A stretch of 64,000 bases of DNA from Pseudoxanthobacter soli DSM 19599 (GTDB lineage: Bacteria; Pseudomonadota; Alphaproteobacteria; Rhizobiales; Segnochrobactraceae), in assembly GCF_900148505.1 (NCBI RefSeq), contig NZ_FRXO01000002.1, positions 310,001 through 374,000 of the forward strand. Reading direction: 5' to 3'. Below the pieces are notes generated by a model. The model ran no database searches and had not been told where the DNA came from. It saw nothing but the letters and a program-made list of their open reading frames with translations. Position 1 is the first letter of the stretch. Each line of letters opens with the position of its first letter. A program made the translations under genes and the position numbers. Shown here piece after piece: positions 9,435 to 18,002 of the stretch.

Positions 9435-10766
9435 TCACGCGACGGCGACGACGTGGAAGAACGAGCCGGTGACGTTGCCCCGCCGGCTCCCGATGGCGCC
9501 GAGGTCGGTGCCATCGGCGCCGGACGCCCGGGCAAAAGGCGCATCGTCGCCGGCGGTCACCACGCTCGCATAGTGGAACTCGTGGCCACGCGCCGCCGTG
9601 CCCGCACGGCCGAGCACGCCGTCTGCGGCGAGCACCGCATGGCGGTAGCCGAGATTGAGGCGGCGCGCGGCGAAGCTGGTGACGAGGCCGATGAGGCCGA
9701 GCATCTCGTGACGGCAACCGTCGGCATCGATCATCCCCTCGCCCAGCGCCATGTAGCCGCCGCACTCGCCATGAACCGGCTTCGATGCCGCGAAGGCCCG
9801 CATTCCGGCCTTCCAGCGGGAAGCCGCGGCGAGCGCCGTGCCATGCAGTTCGGGATAGCCGCCCGGTAGCCAGCACACGTCCGCGTCCGGATCGGGCACC
9901 TCGTCGGCGAGAGGTGAAAACGGCAGGAGTTGCGCGCCCGCCCGCCGCCACCCCTCGAGCACATGGGGGTAGACGAACGAGAACGCCCGGTCGCGGGCGA
10001 TGGCAATGCGCTGCCCCGGGGGCGTCATTGCGGTCGCGGGCGCCGTCGTCCGCGGCGAGGCCGTTGCCCCGGCGGCCGCCACGATGGCATCGAGATCGAG
10101 ATGCGCCTCGACGAGATCGGCCATCGCGGCGAGGCGGGCATCGAGCCCATCGACTTCCTCCGCCTGAACGAGGCCGAGATGACGTTCCGGAACGGCCAGA
10201 CCCGCCTGACGGGGCAGCGCGCCGAACACCGGCACCCCGGCGGCGGCGAGACCCGCCCCGGCGAGGCGCGTATGACGGTCGCTGCCGACCCGGTTCAGGA
10301 CGGCGCCCGCCACCCGGACATCCGGGTGGAAGGTGGCGAACCCCTTGGCCACCGCCCCGGCGGACTGCGATTGCCCGGAGACGTCGAGCACCAGCACGAC
10401 GGGCCAGCCGAACCGCGCGGCGAGCGACGCCGTCGACCCGTCGCCGGAAGCGCCGGGGGCGACGCCGTCGAACAGCCCCATCAGCCCTTCGCAGATCAGG
10501 AGATCGACTCCCTCGCCGGCTTCCGCCGCGAGGCCGTCGAGCAGCGGGGCCGTCATCGCCCAGCTATCGAGATTCACGCCCGGCCGGCCGGTGGCCGCAG
10601 CATGGAACGCCGGATCGATATAGTCCGGGCCGGCCTTGCAGGCCCCGACCCTGAGGCCGCGCCGGGTGAGCGCCGCAAGGAGACCGAGCGTCACCGTTGT
10701 CTTGCCGCTGCCGGAGCGCGGCGCGGCAATGACGAGACCGGGCACCGGGAGGCCGGCGGTGTTCAT
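9435..10766 (-). CDS. cobB: Cobyrinate a,c-diamide synthase (hydrogenobyrinic acid a,c-diamide synthase)
   Basis: 443 aa. The N-terminal P-loop GTP/ATP-binding domain has SGSGKTTVTLG near residue 20 and the DYIDPAFH motif. The C-terminal class-I glutamine amidotransferase domain has GGYPELHG and the nucleophile Cys in HGECGGYMALGEG (about residue 333). It amidates the a and c side chains of (hydrogeno)byrinic acid using glutamine and ATP. Its ATG overlaps the cobA stop (ATGA), so it is the last gene of a cobA-cobB pair. In the aerobic pathway its product is the substrate of the cobaltochelatase whose CobN subunit is encoded at 20257. Confidence 0.95.
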   Translation of the reverse strand: MNTAGLPVPGLVIAAPRSGSGKTTVTLGLLAALTRRGLRVGACKAGPDYIDPAFHAAATGRPGVNLDSWAMTAPLLDGLAAEAGEGVDLLICEGLMGLFDGVAPGASGDGSTASLAARFGWPVVLVLDVSGQSQSAGAVAKGFATFHPDVRVAGAVLNRVGSDRHTRLAGAGLAAAGVPVFGALPRQAGLAVPERHLGLVQAEEVDGLDARLAAMADLVEAHLDLDAIVAAAGATASPRTTAPATAMTPPGQRIAIARDRAFSFVYPHVLEGWRRAGAQLLPFSPLADEVPDPDADVCWLPGGYPELHGTALAAASRWKAGMRAFAASKPVHGECGGYMALGEGMIDADGCRHEMLGLIGLVTSFAARRLNLGYRHAVLAADGVLGRAGTAARGHEFHYASVVTAGDDAPFARASGADGTDLGAIGSRRGNVTGSFFHVVAVA

Positions 10767-11704
10767 GATGCCGCTCCGATGTCGGATGTCCCGGCGTCGT
10801 CACCCGCAAGGCGGAACGGCAGCAGCCCGGCCGCCAGCCGCTCGCGCAGGGCAACGATGTCGCCGATCGCCACGATGGCCGGCGGTTCCATGCCGGCCTC
10901 CAGTGCATCGGGCACGATGCGGTCCAGCCGGGAGACGAGCACGCGCTCGGCCGACGTCGCGACGGCGGCGATGATGGCCGCCGGTGTTTCCGCCGGGCGC
11001 CCGCCGGCGATCAGCGCGGCGACGATCTCCGGCAGGTTCTTCATGGCCATATAGAGCACCAGCGGCAAGCCCGTCGCCGAGATCGCGCCCCAGTCCGGCG
11101 CCTCCTGGCCGATGCCGCCGTGGCCGGTTGCGAGCACCACGGCCTGATTGATGCCGCGCATCGTCGCCGGAATGCCCGCCGCAGCGAGACCGGCAAGCCC
11201 GGACGTCACCCCCGGCACGACCCGGCAGGAGATGCCGTGGGCGAGCAGGGTTTCCACCTCCTCGCCGCCGCGGCCGAACATGAACGGATCGCCGCCCTTG
11301 AGCCGCACCACGCGCCTGCCGGCACGCGCGAGTTCAACGAGCCGCGCGGCGATATCGGCCTGGACGGCGGAGGGCTTGCCGCCGCGTTTGCCCGCGAACA
11401 CGCGCTCCGCCTCCGGACGGGCGAGCGACATCACGCGGGGATCGACGAGGGCGTCGTGGACCACGGCATCGGCGGATGCGAGCGCAGCGACCGCTTCCAG
11501 CGTGAGGTGGCGCGGATCGCCCGGACCCGCACCGACGAGCCAGACTTCGCCCGGGCGGAATACAGGCAGCCCACCCAGCAAGGTCGCGATCGCATCCCTG
11601 GTATTCAAAGTGCAGCTATCCACAGGTTCGGCATGCGGCCGCCGGGCGGCCATCGGTTCATCGTGGCGCGGGGCCGGCAGCTTCTTTGGCGCAGCCGTGT
11701 TCAT
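10763..11704 (-). CDS. cobA: Uroporphyrinogen-III C-methyltransferase
   Basis: 313 aa. It is a SAM-dependent tetrapyrrole methylase that makes precorrin-2 by methylating C2 and C7 of uroporphyrinogen III, the entry step of the corrin pathway. Visible family motifs are VWLVGAGPGDPRHLTLEA (from about residue 54), LKGGDPFMFGRGGEE and PGVTSGLAGLAAAGIP. The N-terminal extension of about 50 residues is longer than usual. The ATG is nevertheless supported by GGAGG 5 nt upstream (11710-11714). Only 29 bp separate this start from that of divergent cbiD. Confidence 0.94.
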   Translation of the reverse strand: MNTAAPKKLPAPRHDEPMAARRPHAEPVDSCTLNTRDAIATLLGGLPVFRPGEVWLVGAGPGDPRHLTLEAVAALASADAVVHDALVDPRVMSLARPEAERVFAGKRGGKPSAVQADIAARLVELARAGRRVVRLKGGDPFMFGRGGEEVETLLAHGISCRVVPGVTSGLAGLAAAGIPATMRGINQAVVLATGHGGIGQEAPDWGAISATGLPLVLYMAMKNLPEIVAALIAGGRPAETPAAIIAAVATSAERVLVSRLDRIVPDALEAGMEPPAIVAIGDIVALRERLAAGLLPFRLAGDDAGTSDIGAAS

Positions 11705-11733
11705 CGCCGCCTCCGCACGCTATCTAATACGCC

Positions 11734-12918
11734 ATGACGCGCACCGGTGCCCCTGCGAACCGCGACCGGCCGGCCCTGATCGAGGGCGGGAACGGCAACC
11801 CGCATGCCGCGTCGGACGGCGACGGATCCGGCCGCGCGCTCCGGCCGGGCTGGACGACGGGCTCCTGCGCGACGGCGGCGACCAAGGCCGCCTTTACCGC
11901 GCTTGCGACCGGCACCTTTCCCGATCCGGTTACCATAACCCTGCCGGGCGGACGCGAGGTCGCGTTCGCGCTCGCCTTTCACCGCTTCGAGCCCGACGGC
12001 CGCGCGGTCGCGGCGGTGGTGAAGGATGCCGGCGACGATCCGGACGTCACCCACGGCGCCGTCGTGGTTTCCTCCGTCGCGCGCGGGGTGGAGGGCGCCG
12101 GCGTGCGCTTCGCGGCGGGCGCCGGCGTCGGCACCGTCACCCGGGCGGGGCTGCCGATACCGCCGGGCGAGCCGGCGATCAACCCGGTTCCCCGCGCGAT
12201 GATGCGCACGGCCATCGCGGAGGTGGCCTCGGCCTTCGCCGTTCCGCCGGACGCGGATATCGAAATCTCCATCCTCGACGGCGAGCGTCTTGCCGAGAGC
12301 ACGCTGAACGGCCGCCTCGGTATCGTCGGCGGGCTTTCCGTGCTCGGCACCACCGGCATCGTGGTGCCCTATTCCTGCGCGGCGTGGATCCATTCGATCC
12401 ATCGCGGCGTCGATGTCGCCCGGGCCGCAGGGCTCGGCCACATCGCCGGCAGCACCGGCTCGACCTCCGAGGCGGCGGTGCGCGCGCTTTACGGCTTTGA
12501 CGACATGGCCCTGATCGACATGGGCGATTTCGTCGGCGGCCTGCTCAAATATCTCAAGACCCATCCGGTGCCGCGGCTCACCATCGCGGGCGGGCCGGCG
12601 AAGATCACCAAGCTGGCGCAGGGCCGGCTCGACCTGCATTCGAAGCGGGGCGAGGCGGACCTCGGCGCGCTCGCGGCGGTGGCCGTCGAGGCCGGAAGCT
12701 CCGCGGCGCTGGCGACACGGATCACCGGTGCCAACACGGTGCTGGAGGCGTTCGGCCACGCCGCCGCCGAGGGCATCGCGCTCGCCGATGCCATTGCCGA
12801 GTCCGCCCGCGCGACCGCGGAGGCGACCCTCGCCGGGTTGCCGATCGCAATCGAGGTGGTGGTGTTCGACCGGACCGGCTCGCTGATCGGCCGGGCGCCG
12901 TTTCGCAGCGGCGGCTAG
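11734..12918 (+). CDS. cbiD: Cobalt-precorrin-5B (C1)-methyltransferase CbiD
   Basis: 394 aa. The CbiD signature GWTTGSCATAATKAA lies near residues 39-53, and GGTGIVVPYSCAAWIHSI-like and AGSTGSTSE segments follow. In the anaerobic pathway CbiD methylates ring carbon C1; here it sits among aerobic-type cob genes and no cobF is visible. It lies on the strand opposite its neighbours. No ribosome-binding site precedes the ATG, but TATCTA lies 7 bp before it, so a leaderless transcript is possible. The stop codon TAG is formed by the first bases of a repeat element. Confidence 0.92.
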   Translation: MTRTGAPANRDRPALIEGGNGNPHAASDGDGSGRALRPGWTTGSCATAATKAAFTALATGTFPDPVTITLPGGREVAFALAFHRFEPDGRAVAAVVKDAGDDPDVTHGAVVVSSVARGVEGAGVRFAAGAGVGTVTRAGLPIPPGEPAINPVPRAMMRTAIAEVASAFAVPPDADIEISILDGERLAESTLNGRLGIVGGLSVLGTTGIVVPYSCAAWIHSIHRGVDVARAAGLGHIAGSTGSTSEAAVRALYGFDDMALIDMGDFVGGLLKYLKTHPVPRLTIAGGPAKITKLAQGRLDLHSKRGEADLGALAAVAVEAGSSAALATRITGANTVLEAFGHAAAEGIALADAIAESARATAEATLAGLPIAIEVVVFDRTGSLIGRAPFRSGG

Positions 12919-13034
12919 AGCGCTTTCCGATCGGATGGAATCATCCGATCGACAAGAAATCGCTCCAGCTTCAAAAGCTTGAGCATATCCTTGTCGTTCA
13001 GATCGGTTCGATCTGAACGGGATATGCTCTAGAG
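12915..13034 (+). repeat. Dispersed palindromic intergenic element, copy 2
   Basis: About 120 bp bounded by CTAG on both sides (12915-12918 and 13031-13034). Order of parts: AGAGCGCTTTCC, dyad CGATCGGATG..CATCCGATCG, GAAATCGCTCC, TTCAAAAGCTTGAGCATATCC, TTGTCGTTCAGATCGG/TTCGATCTGAAC, then GGGATATGCTCTAG. The left CTAG contains the cbiD stop codon. It serves as the reference copy of the family. Confidence 0.85.
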
Positions 13035-13089
13035 CGCTTTCCGAACGACGGGAAACGGTTGCCCGTTCAATAGCATGAGCAAATCCCGG
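13031..13089 (+). repeat. Partial second element in tandem with copy 2
   Basis: A new unit begins at the same CTAG (CTAGAGCGCTTTCCGAACG) but then diverges: GGGAAACGGTTGCCCGTTC forms its own dyad, and AGCATGAGCAAATCCC resembles the end of the family. It could be a related subfamily or a remnant. It ends 18 bp before the cobM stop. Confidence 0.5.
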
Positions 13090-13106
13090 CCCACGCGGGC
13101 CCGCCA

Positions 13107-13871
13107 TCACGCCCCCTCCCCGCCGCGGAAGCGACGGCGATAATCGGGATCGTAGAGCGCGCTGTCGCGGAAGCCGGACGCGCCGAGCGCCTTGCCGACC
13201 ATGATCAGGGCGGTGCGCTCGGCCGGTTCGGCGGCGAGCCGCGCGGCGATGTCGCCGAGCGTGCCGCGCAGCACGCGCTCCTCCGGCCAGGTGGCGCGGA
13301 CGACCACGGCCACCGGGCAATCGGCACCGAGCACCGGGGTCAGGTCCGCGACCACGCGGTCGAGCGCATGAATGGCGAGGTGGATCGCGAGCGTCGCGCC
13401 GGTCGCGGCGAAATCGGCGAGCCGTTCTCCCGGCGGCATCGCGGAAGCCCGCCCCGAGACCCGCGTGAGCACGACGCTTTGCGCCACTTCCGGCACCGTC
13501 AGCTCGCGGCCGAGCACCGAGGCGGCGGCGGCGAAGGCGGGCACGCCCGGGGTCAGCGTATAGGGGATGCCGTGGCGCTCCAGCCGCCGGATCTGCTCGG
13601 CAACGGCCGAATAGACCGAGAGGTCGCCGGAATGAAGCCGGGCGACGTCCTCGCCGTTGCGCGCGGCGGCGACATATTCGGCCTCGATCTCGTCGAGGCT
13701 CATCGGCGCGGTATCGACGAGGCGCGCATCCGGGCGGCAATGGGCCAGCATCTCGCGCGGCACGATGGAACCGGCATAGAGGCACACCGGCACGCGGGCG
13801 AGAATGTCGCGACCGCGCAGGGTGAGAAGATCCGCCGCGCCGGGACCCGCACCGATGAAATGGACCGTCAC
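13107..13871 (-). CDS. cobM: Precorrin-4 C11-methyltransferase
   Basis: 254 aa SAM-dependent methylase of the CobA/CbiF fold. It has [15 protein letters not shown] at the N-terminus, then [15 protein letters not shown] and [12 protein letters not shown]. It methylates C11 of precorrin-4 to give precorrin-5. The start is GTG, overlapping the cobE stop as GTGA, so translation is coupled to cobE. Between its stop and cbiD lies the tandem repeat element. GGCCC-GCGT-GGGCC just after the stop could act as a weak terminator, though no T-run follows. Confidence 0.93.
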   Translation of the reverse strand: MTVHFIGAGPGAADLLTLRGRDILARVPVCLYAGSIVPREMLAHCRPDARLVDTAPMSLDEIEAEYVAAARNGEDVARLHSGDLSVYSAVAEQIRRLERHGIPYTLTPGVPAFAAAASVLGRELTVPEVAQSVVLTRVSGRASAMPPGERLADFAATGATLAIHLAIHALDRVVADLTPVLGADCPVAVVVRATWPEERVLRGTLGDIAARLAAEPAERTALIMVGKALGASGFRDSALYDPDYRRRFRGGEGA

Positions 13872-14332
13872 GCCTCGCCTCCTTCGTCGCCGGCCGCGGA
13901 CGCGTCACCCGCGCCGTGCGGGCTGGCGACGACTTCCGCCAGCGCGCAGGTCGCCCCGCCGACGGCGATTCTGGGGCCAAGCAGCCGCGCGCCACCGCCG
14001 GCGGCGGCGAGGGCCGCGGCTTCCGACACCGAAGGCACGCCGAACAGCGCCACCACGCGCGGCGACTGCGTCATCGTCTGGCCGGACACCGCCGCGAGGC
14101 CCGCATCCGCCACCGCGACCAGAGGCAGGCCGAATGCGGCGGCCGCCTCGACGATGCCGGGCTCCAGCCCCTTGGCGGCCGGCGTCGCCACGACGGTGAC
14201 GGCCCCGAGGCTGCGGTTCGCCCGCTTCAGCGCCGCGTTCAGCGCCGCCGCGACATCCGCCGCCGCCACGCCGCGACGTCCGCCGACACCGGCGACCAGT
14301 CCTGCCCTGCTTGCGCCACGCGTCTTCTTCAC
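13868..14332 (-). CDS. cobE: CobE / CbiG C-terminal-domain protein
   Basis: 154 aa. It resembles the C-terminal domain of CbiG and the stand-alone CobE of aerobic pathways: [24 protein letters not shown] and [16 protein letters not shown] are visible. CobE is required for cobalamin synthesis but its chemistry is not settled; binding of the hydrogenobyrinic intermediate has been proposed. The GTG at 14332 is preferred because it overlaps the cobL stop (GTGA); an in-frame ATG at 14371 would add 13 residues. The N-terminal CbiG hydrolase domain is absent. Confidence 0.85.
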   Translation of the reverse strand: MKKTRGASRAGLVAGVGGRRGVAAADVAAALNAALKRANRSLGAVTVVATPAAKGLEPGIVEAAAAFGLPLVAVADAGLAAVSGQTMTQSPRVVALFGVPSVSEAAALAAAGGGARLLGPRIAVGGATCALAEVVASPHGAGDASAAGDEGGEA

Positions 14333-15555
14333 GAACCCGTCCCCGTCGCCGAGCCGGCAACCCAGCTCCATTGCGTCACCGGCATTGCCGGCCGCCACGC
14401 CGTCATGTCGCCCACCGGTGACGCGCGGGCCACCGACAGGCGCACGAGTTCGCCGCCGAGCCGGGCGTGGAAACCGATCAGCAGCGTCTCGGTCTCGAGC
14501 GTCACCGCGTTGACGACGAGCCGGCCGCCACGGCCGAGGGCGGCGATGCCCGCTTCGATCACACCGGGCTCGCTGGCGCCGCCGCCGATGAACACCGCGT
14601 CCGGCGGCTCCAGCCCCGCGAGCGCGGCGGGGGCTTCGCCCGTCACGATCTTCAGCCCGGGCACGCCGAAGGCCGCGGCGTTGCGGGCGATGCGCTGGGC
14701 CCGTTCGGGAACGACCTCGACGGCGATCGCCGAAAGGCTCGGATCGGCGAGCATCCATTCGATCGCCACGGAGCCGGCACCGGCGCCGATATCCCACAAT
14801 CGTTCGCCGCGGCGGGGCGACAGTGCGGAGAGCGTCACCGCGCGGATCTCGCGCTTCGTCAACTGCCCGTCGTGCTCGAACAGGCGATCGGGGAGGCCGG
14901 GCGCGCGGCCGAGGATGCGGGCGCCGGGAAGCGCCTCGGGCTCGATCGCCACCACGTTGAGACCGTCGATGGCTTCGAGATCGAACATCTCGGCCGTCGC
15001 CGTTCGCACCCGTTCGCGCGGACCGCCAAGCGCTTCGAGCACCGTCAGCCGCGACGGGCCGAACCCGGTCTCGGTCAGGAGCGCGGCAAGCCGTGCCGGC
15101 CCGGTGCCGTCGGAGGTGAGCGCGACGACGCGCCGGCCGGGGTGAAGGTGTGGCCGGATCAGATCCGGATCGCGGCCGTGGACGGAGACGACCGTGACGT
15201 CGTGCAGCGGCCAGCCGAGCCGCGCCACAGCGAGGCTCGCCGCCGAAGGCGCCGGGATCACGGCGATCTCCGCAGGCGACACCGTGCGCATCAGGCTCGC
15301 GCCGACGCCGTGGAAGAAGGGATCGCCCGAGGCGAGCACCGCGACCCGACGGCCCCGGCAGGCGGCGACCGCCTCGATGGCCCCGGTGAACGGGCTCGGC
15401 CACGGCCGCGCCTCGCCGCGCACGAGGTCAGCGGCGAGCGCCAGATGCCGCCGGCCGCCGAACACGATCTCCGCGCCCTCGACGAGCGCCCGCGCAGCCG
15501 GCGAAAGCCCGGCGGCGCCGTCCTCGCCGATGCCGACGATGGACAGCCACCGCAT
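14329..15555 (-). CDS. cobL: Bifunctional precorrin-6Y C5,15-methyltransferase (decarboxylating)
   Basis: 408 aa with two domains. The N-terminal CbiE-like methylase begins MRWLSIVGIGEDG and has LASGDPFFHGVGAS. The C-terminal CbiT-like Rossmann methylase has LWDIGAGAGSVAIEWM and VFIGGGAS. Together they methylate C5 and C15 and decarboxylate the acetate side chain of ring C. The frame is open upstream to 15801, but that part is low-complexity and antisense to the start of cobK, so the ATG at 15555 is used. It is the first gene of a cobL-cobE-cobM run and divergent from cobK, with 106 bp between starts. Confidence 0.93.
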   Translation of the reverse strand: MRWLSIVGIGEDGAAGLSPAARALVEGAEIVFGGRRHLALAADLVRGEARPWPSPFTGAIEAVAACRGRRVAVLASGDPFFHGVGASLMRTVSPAEIAVIPAPSAASLAVARLGWPLHDVTVVSVHGRDPDLIRPHLHPGRRVVALTSDGTGPARLAALLTETGFGPSRLTVLEALGGPRERVRTATAEMFDLEAIDGLNVVAIEPEALPGARILGRAPGLPDRLFEHDGQLTKREIRAVTLSALSPRRGERLWDIGAGAGSVAIEWMLADPSLSAIAVEVVPERAQRIARNAAAFGVPGLKIVTGEAPAALAGLEPPDAVFIGGGASEPGVIEAGIAALGRGGRLVVNAVTLETETLLIGFHARLGGELVRLSVARASPVGDMTAWRPAMPVTQWSWVAGSATGTGS

Positions 15556-15661
15556 CGGCGCGGCATTGTCCGCCGTCTCCGACGGCCGGGTTTCGGCCCG
15601 GAGAGATCCGGAGGACGCAATCGATCCGGAAGACATCATCGAACCGGAAGGTCCCGTCATC

Positions 15662-16465
15662 GTGTCGACGTCAGAGGGCATCGCACGCCTCCTCGTGCTC
15701 GGGGGCACCACCGAGGCACGCCAGCTGGCGGCGCGGCTGGCGATGCGCCCTGATATCGCGGCGACGCTGTCGCTCGCCGGACGGACCATTGCCCCGCTCA
15801 CCCAGCCCGTGCCGGTCCGGACCGGCGGGTTCGGCGGTGTCGAGGGCCTCGCGACCTATCTGGCGGAGCATGGCATCGACCGGCTGATCGATGCCACCCA
15901 TCCGTTCGCCGCCCGCATCTCCGCCAATGCGGTGGCGGCCGCCCGGCTTGCCCGCGTGCCGCTGCTCAGGCTGGAACGGCCGGCCTGGACCATGGTTCCC
16001 GGCGACCGCTGGCGGCCGGTTTCCTCCGTCGCCGCGGCCGTCGCCGCGCTCGGCACCGGGCCGCGCCGGGCGTTCCTGGCGCTCGGCCGGCAGGAACTCG
16101 GCCCGTTCGAGGATGCGCCGCAGCATGCCTATCTCGTCCGCAGCGTCGATCCGGTGGAGCCGCCGCTCGCCGTGCCGCACGCGAGCTACGTGCTCGGCCG
16201 CGGCCCGTTCCGGGAGGAGGACGACCGCGCGCTGTTCGAGACCCACGGCATCGACGCCGTTGTCGCCAAGAACAGCGGCGGCGAGGCCACCTACGGCAAG
16301 ATCGCCGCGGCGCGTGCGCTCGGGATCGAGGTATTCCTGATCGGACGGCCGACGCTGCCGCCGGCCGAGATCGCAACCGATGTGGAGGCGGCGCTCGGCT
16401 GGATCGACCGCGGCGGCACTCACGAGGCGGCCTCCGCCACCGTCGCCGCGGAACGCGGGCTGTAG
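15662..16465 (+). CDS. cobK: Precorrin-6A reductase
   Basis: 267 aa. It begins GTG with VSTSEGIARLLVLGGTTEAR, a nucleotide-binding start typical of CobK/CbiJ. DATHPFAARISANA (about residues 76-89) and a C-terminal VVAKNSGGEATYGKI segment follow, both conserved in the family. It reduces precorrin-6A to dihydro-precorrin-6 with NADPH. It is encoded opposite to the flanking cob genes. Its last 46 bases overlap the 3' end of convergent cobJ (stop at 16420). Confidence 0.92.
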   Translation: MSTSEGIARLLVLGGTTEARQLAARLAMRPDIAATLSLAGRTIAPLTQPVPVRTGGFGGVEGLATYLAEHGIDRLIDATHPFAARISANAVAAARLARVPLLRLERPAWTMVPGDRWRPVSSVAAAVAALGTGPRRAFLALGRQELGPFEDAPQHAYLVRSVDPVEPPLAVPHASYVLGRGPFREEDDRALFETHGIDAVVAKNSGGEATYGKIAAARALGIEVFLIGRPTLPPAEIATDVEAALGWIDRGGTHEAASATVAAERGL

Positions 16466-17244
16466 ACCAGCGGCGGCCGGCCGGGCCGATCGATCACCCG
16501 CGTCTCGCGGCTGCCGACGATGACGAGCGTCGCCATATCGGCACCGAACGCCTCGGCGGCCGAGGTTGCTTCGGCGATGCGGCTGACCGAGAGCCGTTCT
16601 CCGGGGCGGGACAGTGCGCGGCCGAAGATCACCGGCACATCGGCGGGCAGCACGCTTCCCAACGCCTCGAAGGCGGCACCAAGCTGCCAGGGCCTTGCCC
16701 GGGAGATCGGATTGTAGAGCGCCATGGCGAAGCCGGCTTCGGCGGCGGCCCTGAGCCGGGCTTCGACGAGCGCCCACGGCTTCAGATTGTCCGAGAGCGA
16801 GATCACGCAGAAATCGTGGCCGAGCGGCGCGCCGGCCCGGGCCGCCACCGCGAGCGCCGCGGTGATGCCGGGATGAACCGCGATCTCGATCTGCCGCCAG
16901 GCCGCCGGACCGGCTTCGACGGCCTCGCAGACCGCGGCCGCCATGGCGAACACGCCGGGATCGCCGCCGGACACCACCGCCACCCGCCGGCCCTCGGCCG
17001 CAAGCCGCAGCGCCGCCTTCGCGCGATCCAGTTCCTCGCGATTGTCGGAAGCCTCGCACCGCTGGCCGGGCGCCAGCGTCAGCCGGTCGAGATAGGGTCC
17101 ATAACCGAGGAAGATCTCGGCATCGGCGACCACGGCGCTCGTCGCCGGTGTCACCAGCGCGGCGTCACCCGGTCCGAGGCCGATGACATCGAGCCGGCCG
17201 CCCGCCTGCGGCGACAGTTCGGAGCCGGAGAGCGGAGACGTCAT
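16420..17244 (-). CDS. cobJ: Precorrin-3B C17-methyltransferase
   Basis: 274 aa. It performs the ring-contracting C17 methylation of precorrin-3B to precorrin-4. Motifs: LDVIGLGPGDAALVTP, VVSGGDPGVFAMAAAVCEA, VHPGITAALAVAARAGAPLG, FCVISLSDNLKPW and ALYNPISRARPWQL, all typical of CobJ/CbiH. The ATG at 17244 overlaps the cobI stop (ATGA). The 3' end overlaps cobK on the other strand by 46 bp, so transcripts of the two would be complementary there. Confidence 0.94.
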   Translation of the reverse strand: MTSPLSGSELSPQAGGRLDVIGLGPGDAALVTPATSAVVADAEIFLGYGPYLDRLTLAPGQRCEASDNREELDRAKAALRLAAEGRRVAVVSGGDPGVFAMAAAVCEAVEAGPAAWRQIEIAVHPGITAALAVAARAGAPLGHDFCVISLSDNLKPWALVEARLRAAAEAGFAMALYNPISRARPWQLGAAFEALGSVLPADVPVIFGRALSRPGERLSVSRIAEATSAAEAFGADMATLVIVGSRETRVIDRPGRPPLVYSPRSAATVAEAAS

Positions 17245-18002
17245 GGTCGCCCTTCCCAACCCGGCACCAGCACGAGGGAAAAGTAGGGCGCGCCTTCGTC
17301 CGGCTGATCGACGAGCCGGCGGCTGGCGCCGTCCGCCATGGTGCCGCGCTCCACATAGAGCGCGCGTTCGAGCTTGCCGACCCGCATCAGCGCGCGGCGG
17401 ACCTTGGGCAGGTTGCGGCCAAGCTTCATGATCACCGCCGCTTCGCCGCCGGCGAGATGGCGCACGAGATCATCCTCGTCGAGCGTGCCGGGAAGCACGG
17501 TGAGGACGTCGTCGCCCTGGACGAGCGGCAGGCCGGCTTCCGCGGAACAGCCGGAGAAGGCTGTGACGCCGGGAATGACCTCGGTGCGGTATCGGCCGGA
17601 CAGCCGCACATGCAGGTGCATGTAGGAACCGTAGAACAGCGGATCGCCCTCGCTGACGACCGCCACCGTGTCGCCGGCATCGAGCGCGGCGGCGACTCGC
17701 GCCGACGCATTGTCGTAGAAGGCGGCGATGGCGGCGCGATAGTCGGGGTGATGGCGGTGGATCTCCGTCGTCACCGGATAATCGAGCGCGAGCACACGGA
17801 CACCGGGCCTGACGTGGCCGGCGAGCGCGGGATTGGCGAGGATGGTCGCCGCGCGGCCCGCATTGCCGGCCTTGGCGAAGCAGGCGATGACGTCGGCGGA
17901 GGCGAGCACCCGCACCGCCTTCAGGGTGACGAGTTCCGGATCGCCGGGGCCGAGGCCGACGCCGTAGAGCCGCCCGGGCGCGGTTTCGAGCGCCGCGCTC
18001 AT
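17241..18002 (-). CDS. cobI: Precorrin-2 C20-methyltransferase
   Basis: 253 aa SAM-dependent methylase. It has GVGLGPGDPELVTLKAVRVL at the N-terminus, VVSEGDPLFYGSYMH and IPGVTAFSGCSAEAGLPL. It methylates C20 of precorrin-2 to give precorrin-3A, the substrate of CobG. The ATG overlaps the cobH stop and its own stop overlaps the cobJ start, so cobH-cobI-cobJ form one translationally coupled block. Confidence 0.94.
   Translation of the reverse strand: MSAALETAPGRLYGVGLGPGDPELVTLKAVRVLASADVIACFAKAGNAGRAATILANPALAGHVRPGVRVLALDYPVTTEIHRHHPDYRAAIAAFYDNASARVAAALDAGDTVAVVSEGDPLFYGSYMHLHVRLSGRYRTEVIPGVTAFSGCSAEAGLPLVQGDDVLTVLPGTLDEDDLVRHLAGGEAAVIMKLGRNLPKVRRALMRVGKLERALYVERGTMADGASRRLVDQPDEGAPYFSLVLVPGWEGRP

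Noticed and set aside
13868-15403. Long minus-strand frame covering cobE and part of cobL
   Set aside because: Only its last 154 codons resemble a protein family (CobE); the rest is an out-of-frame shadow of cobL.
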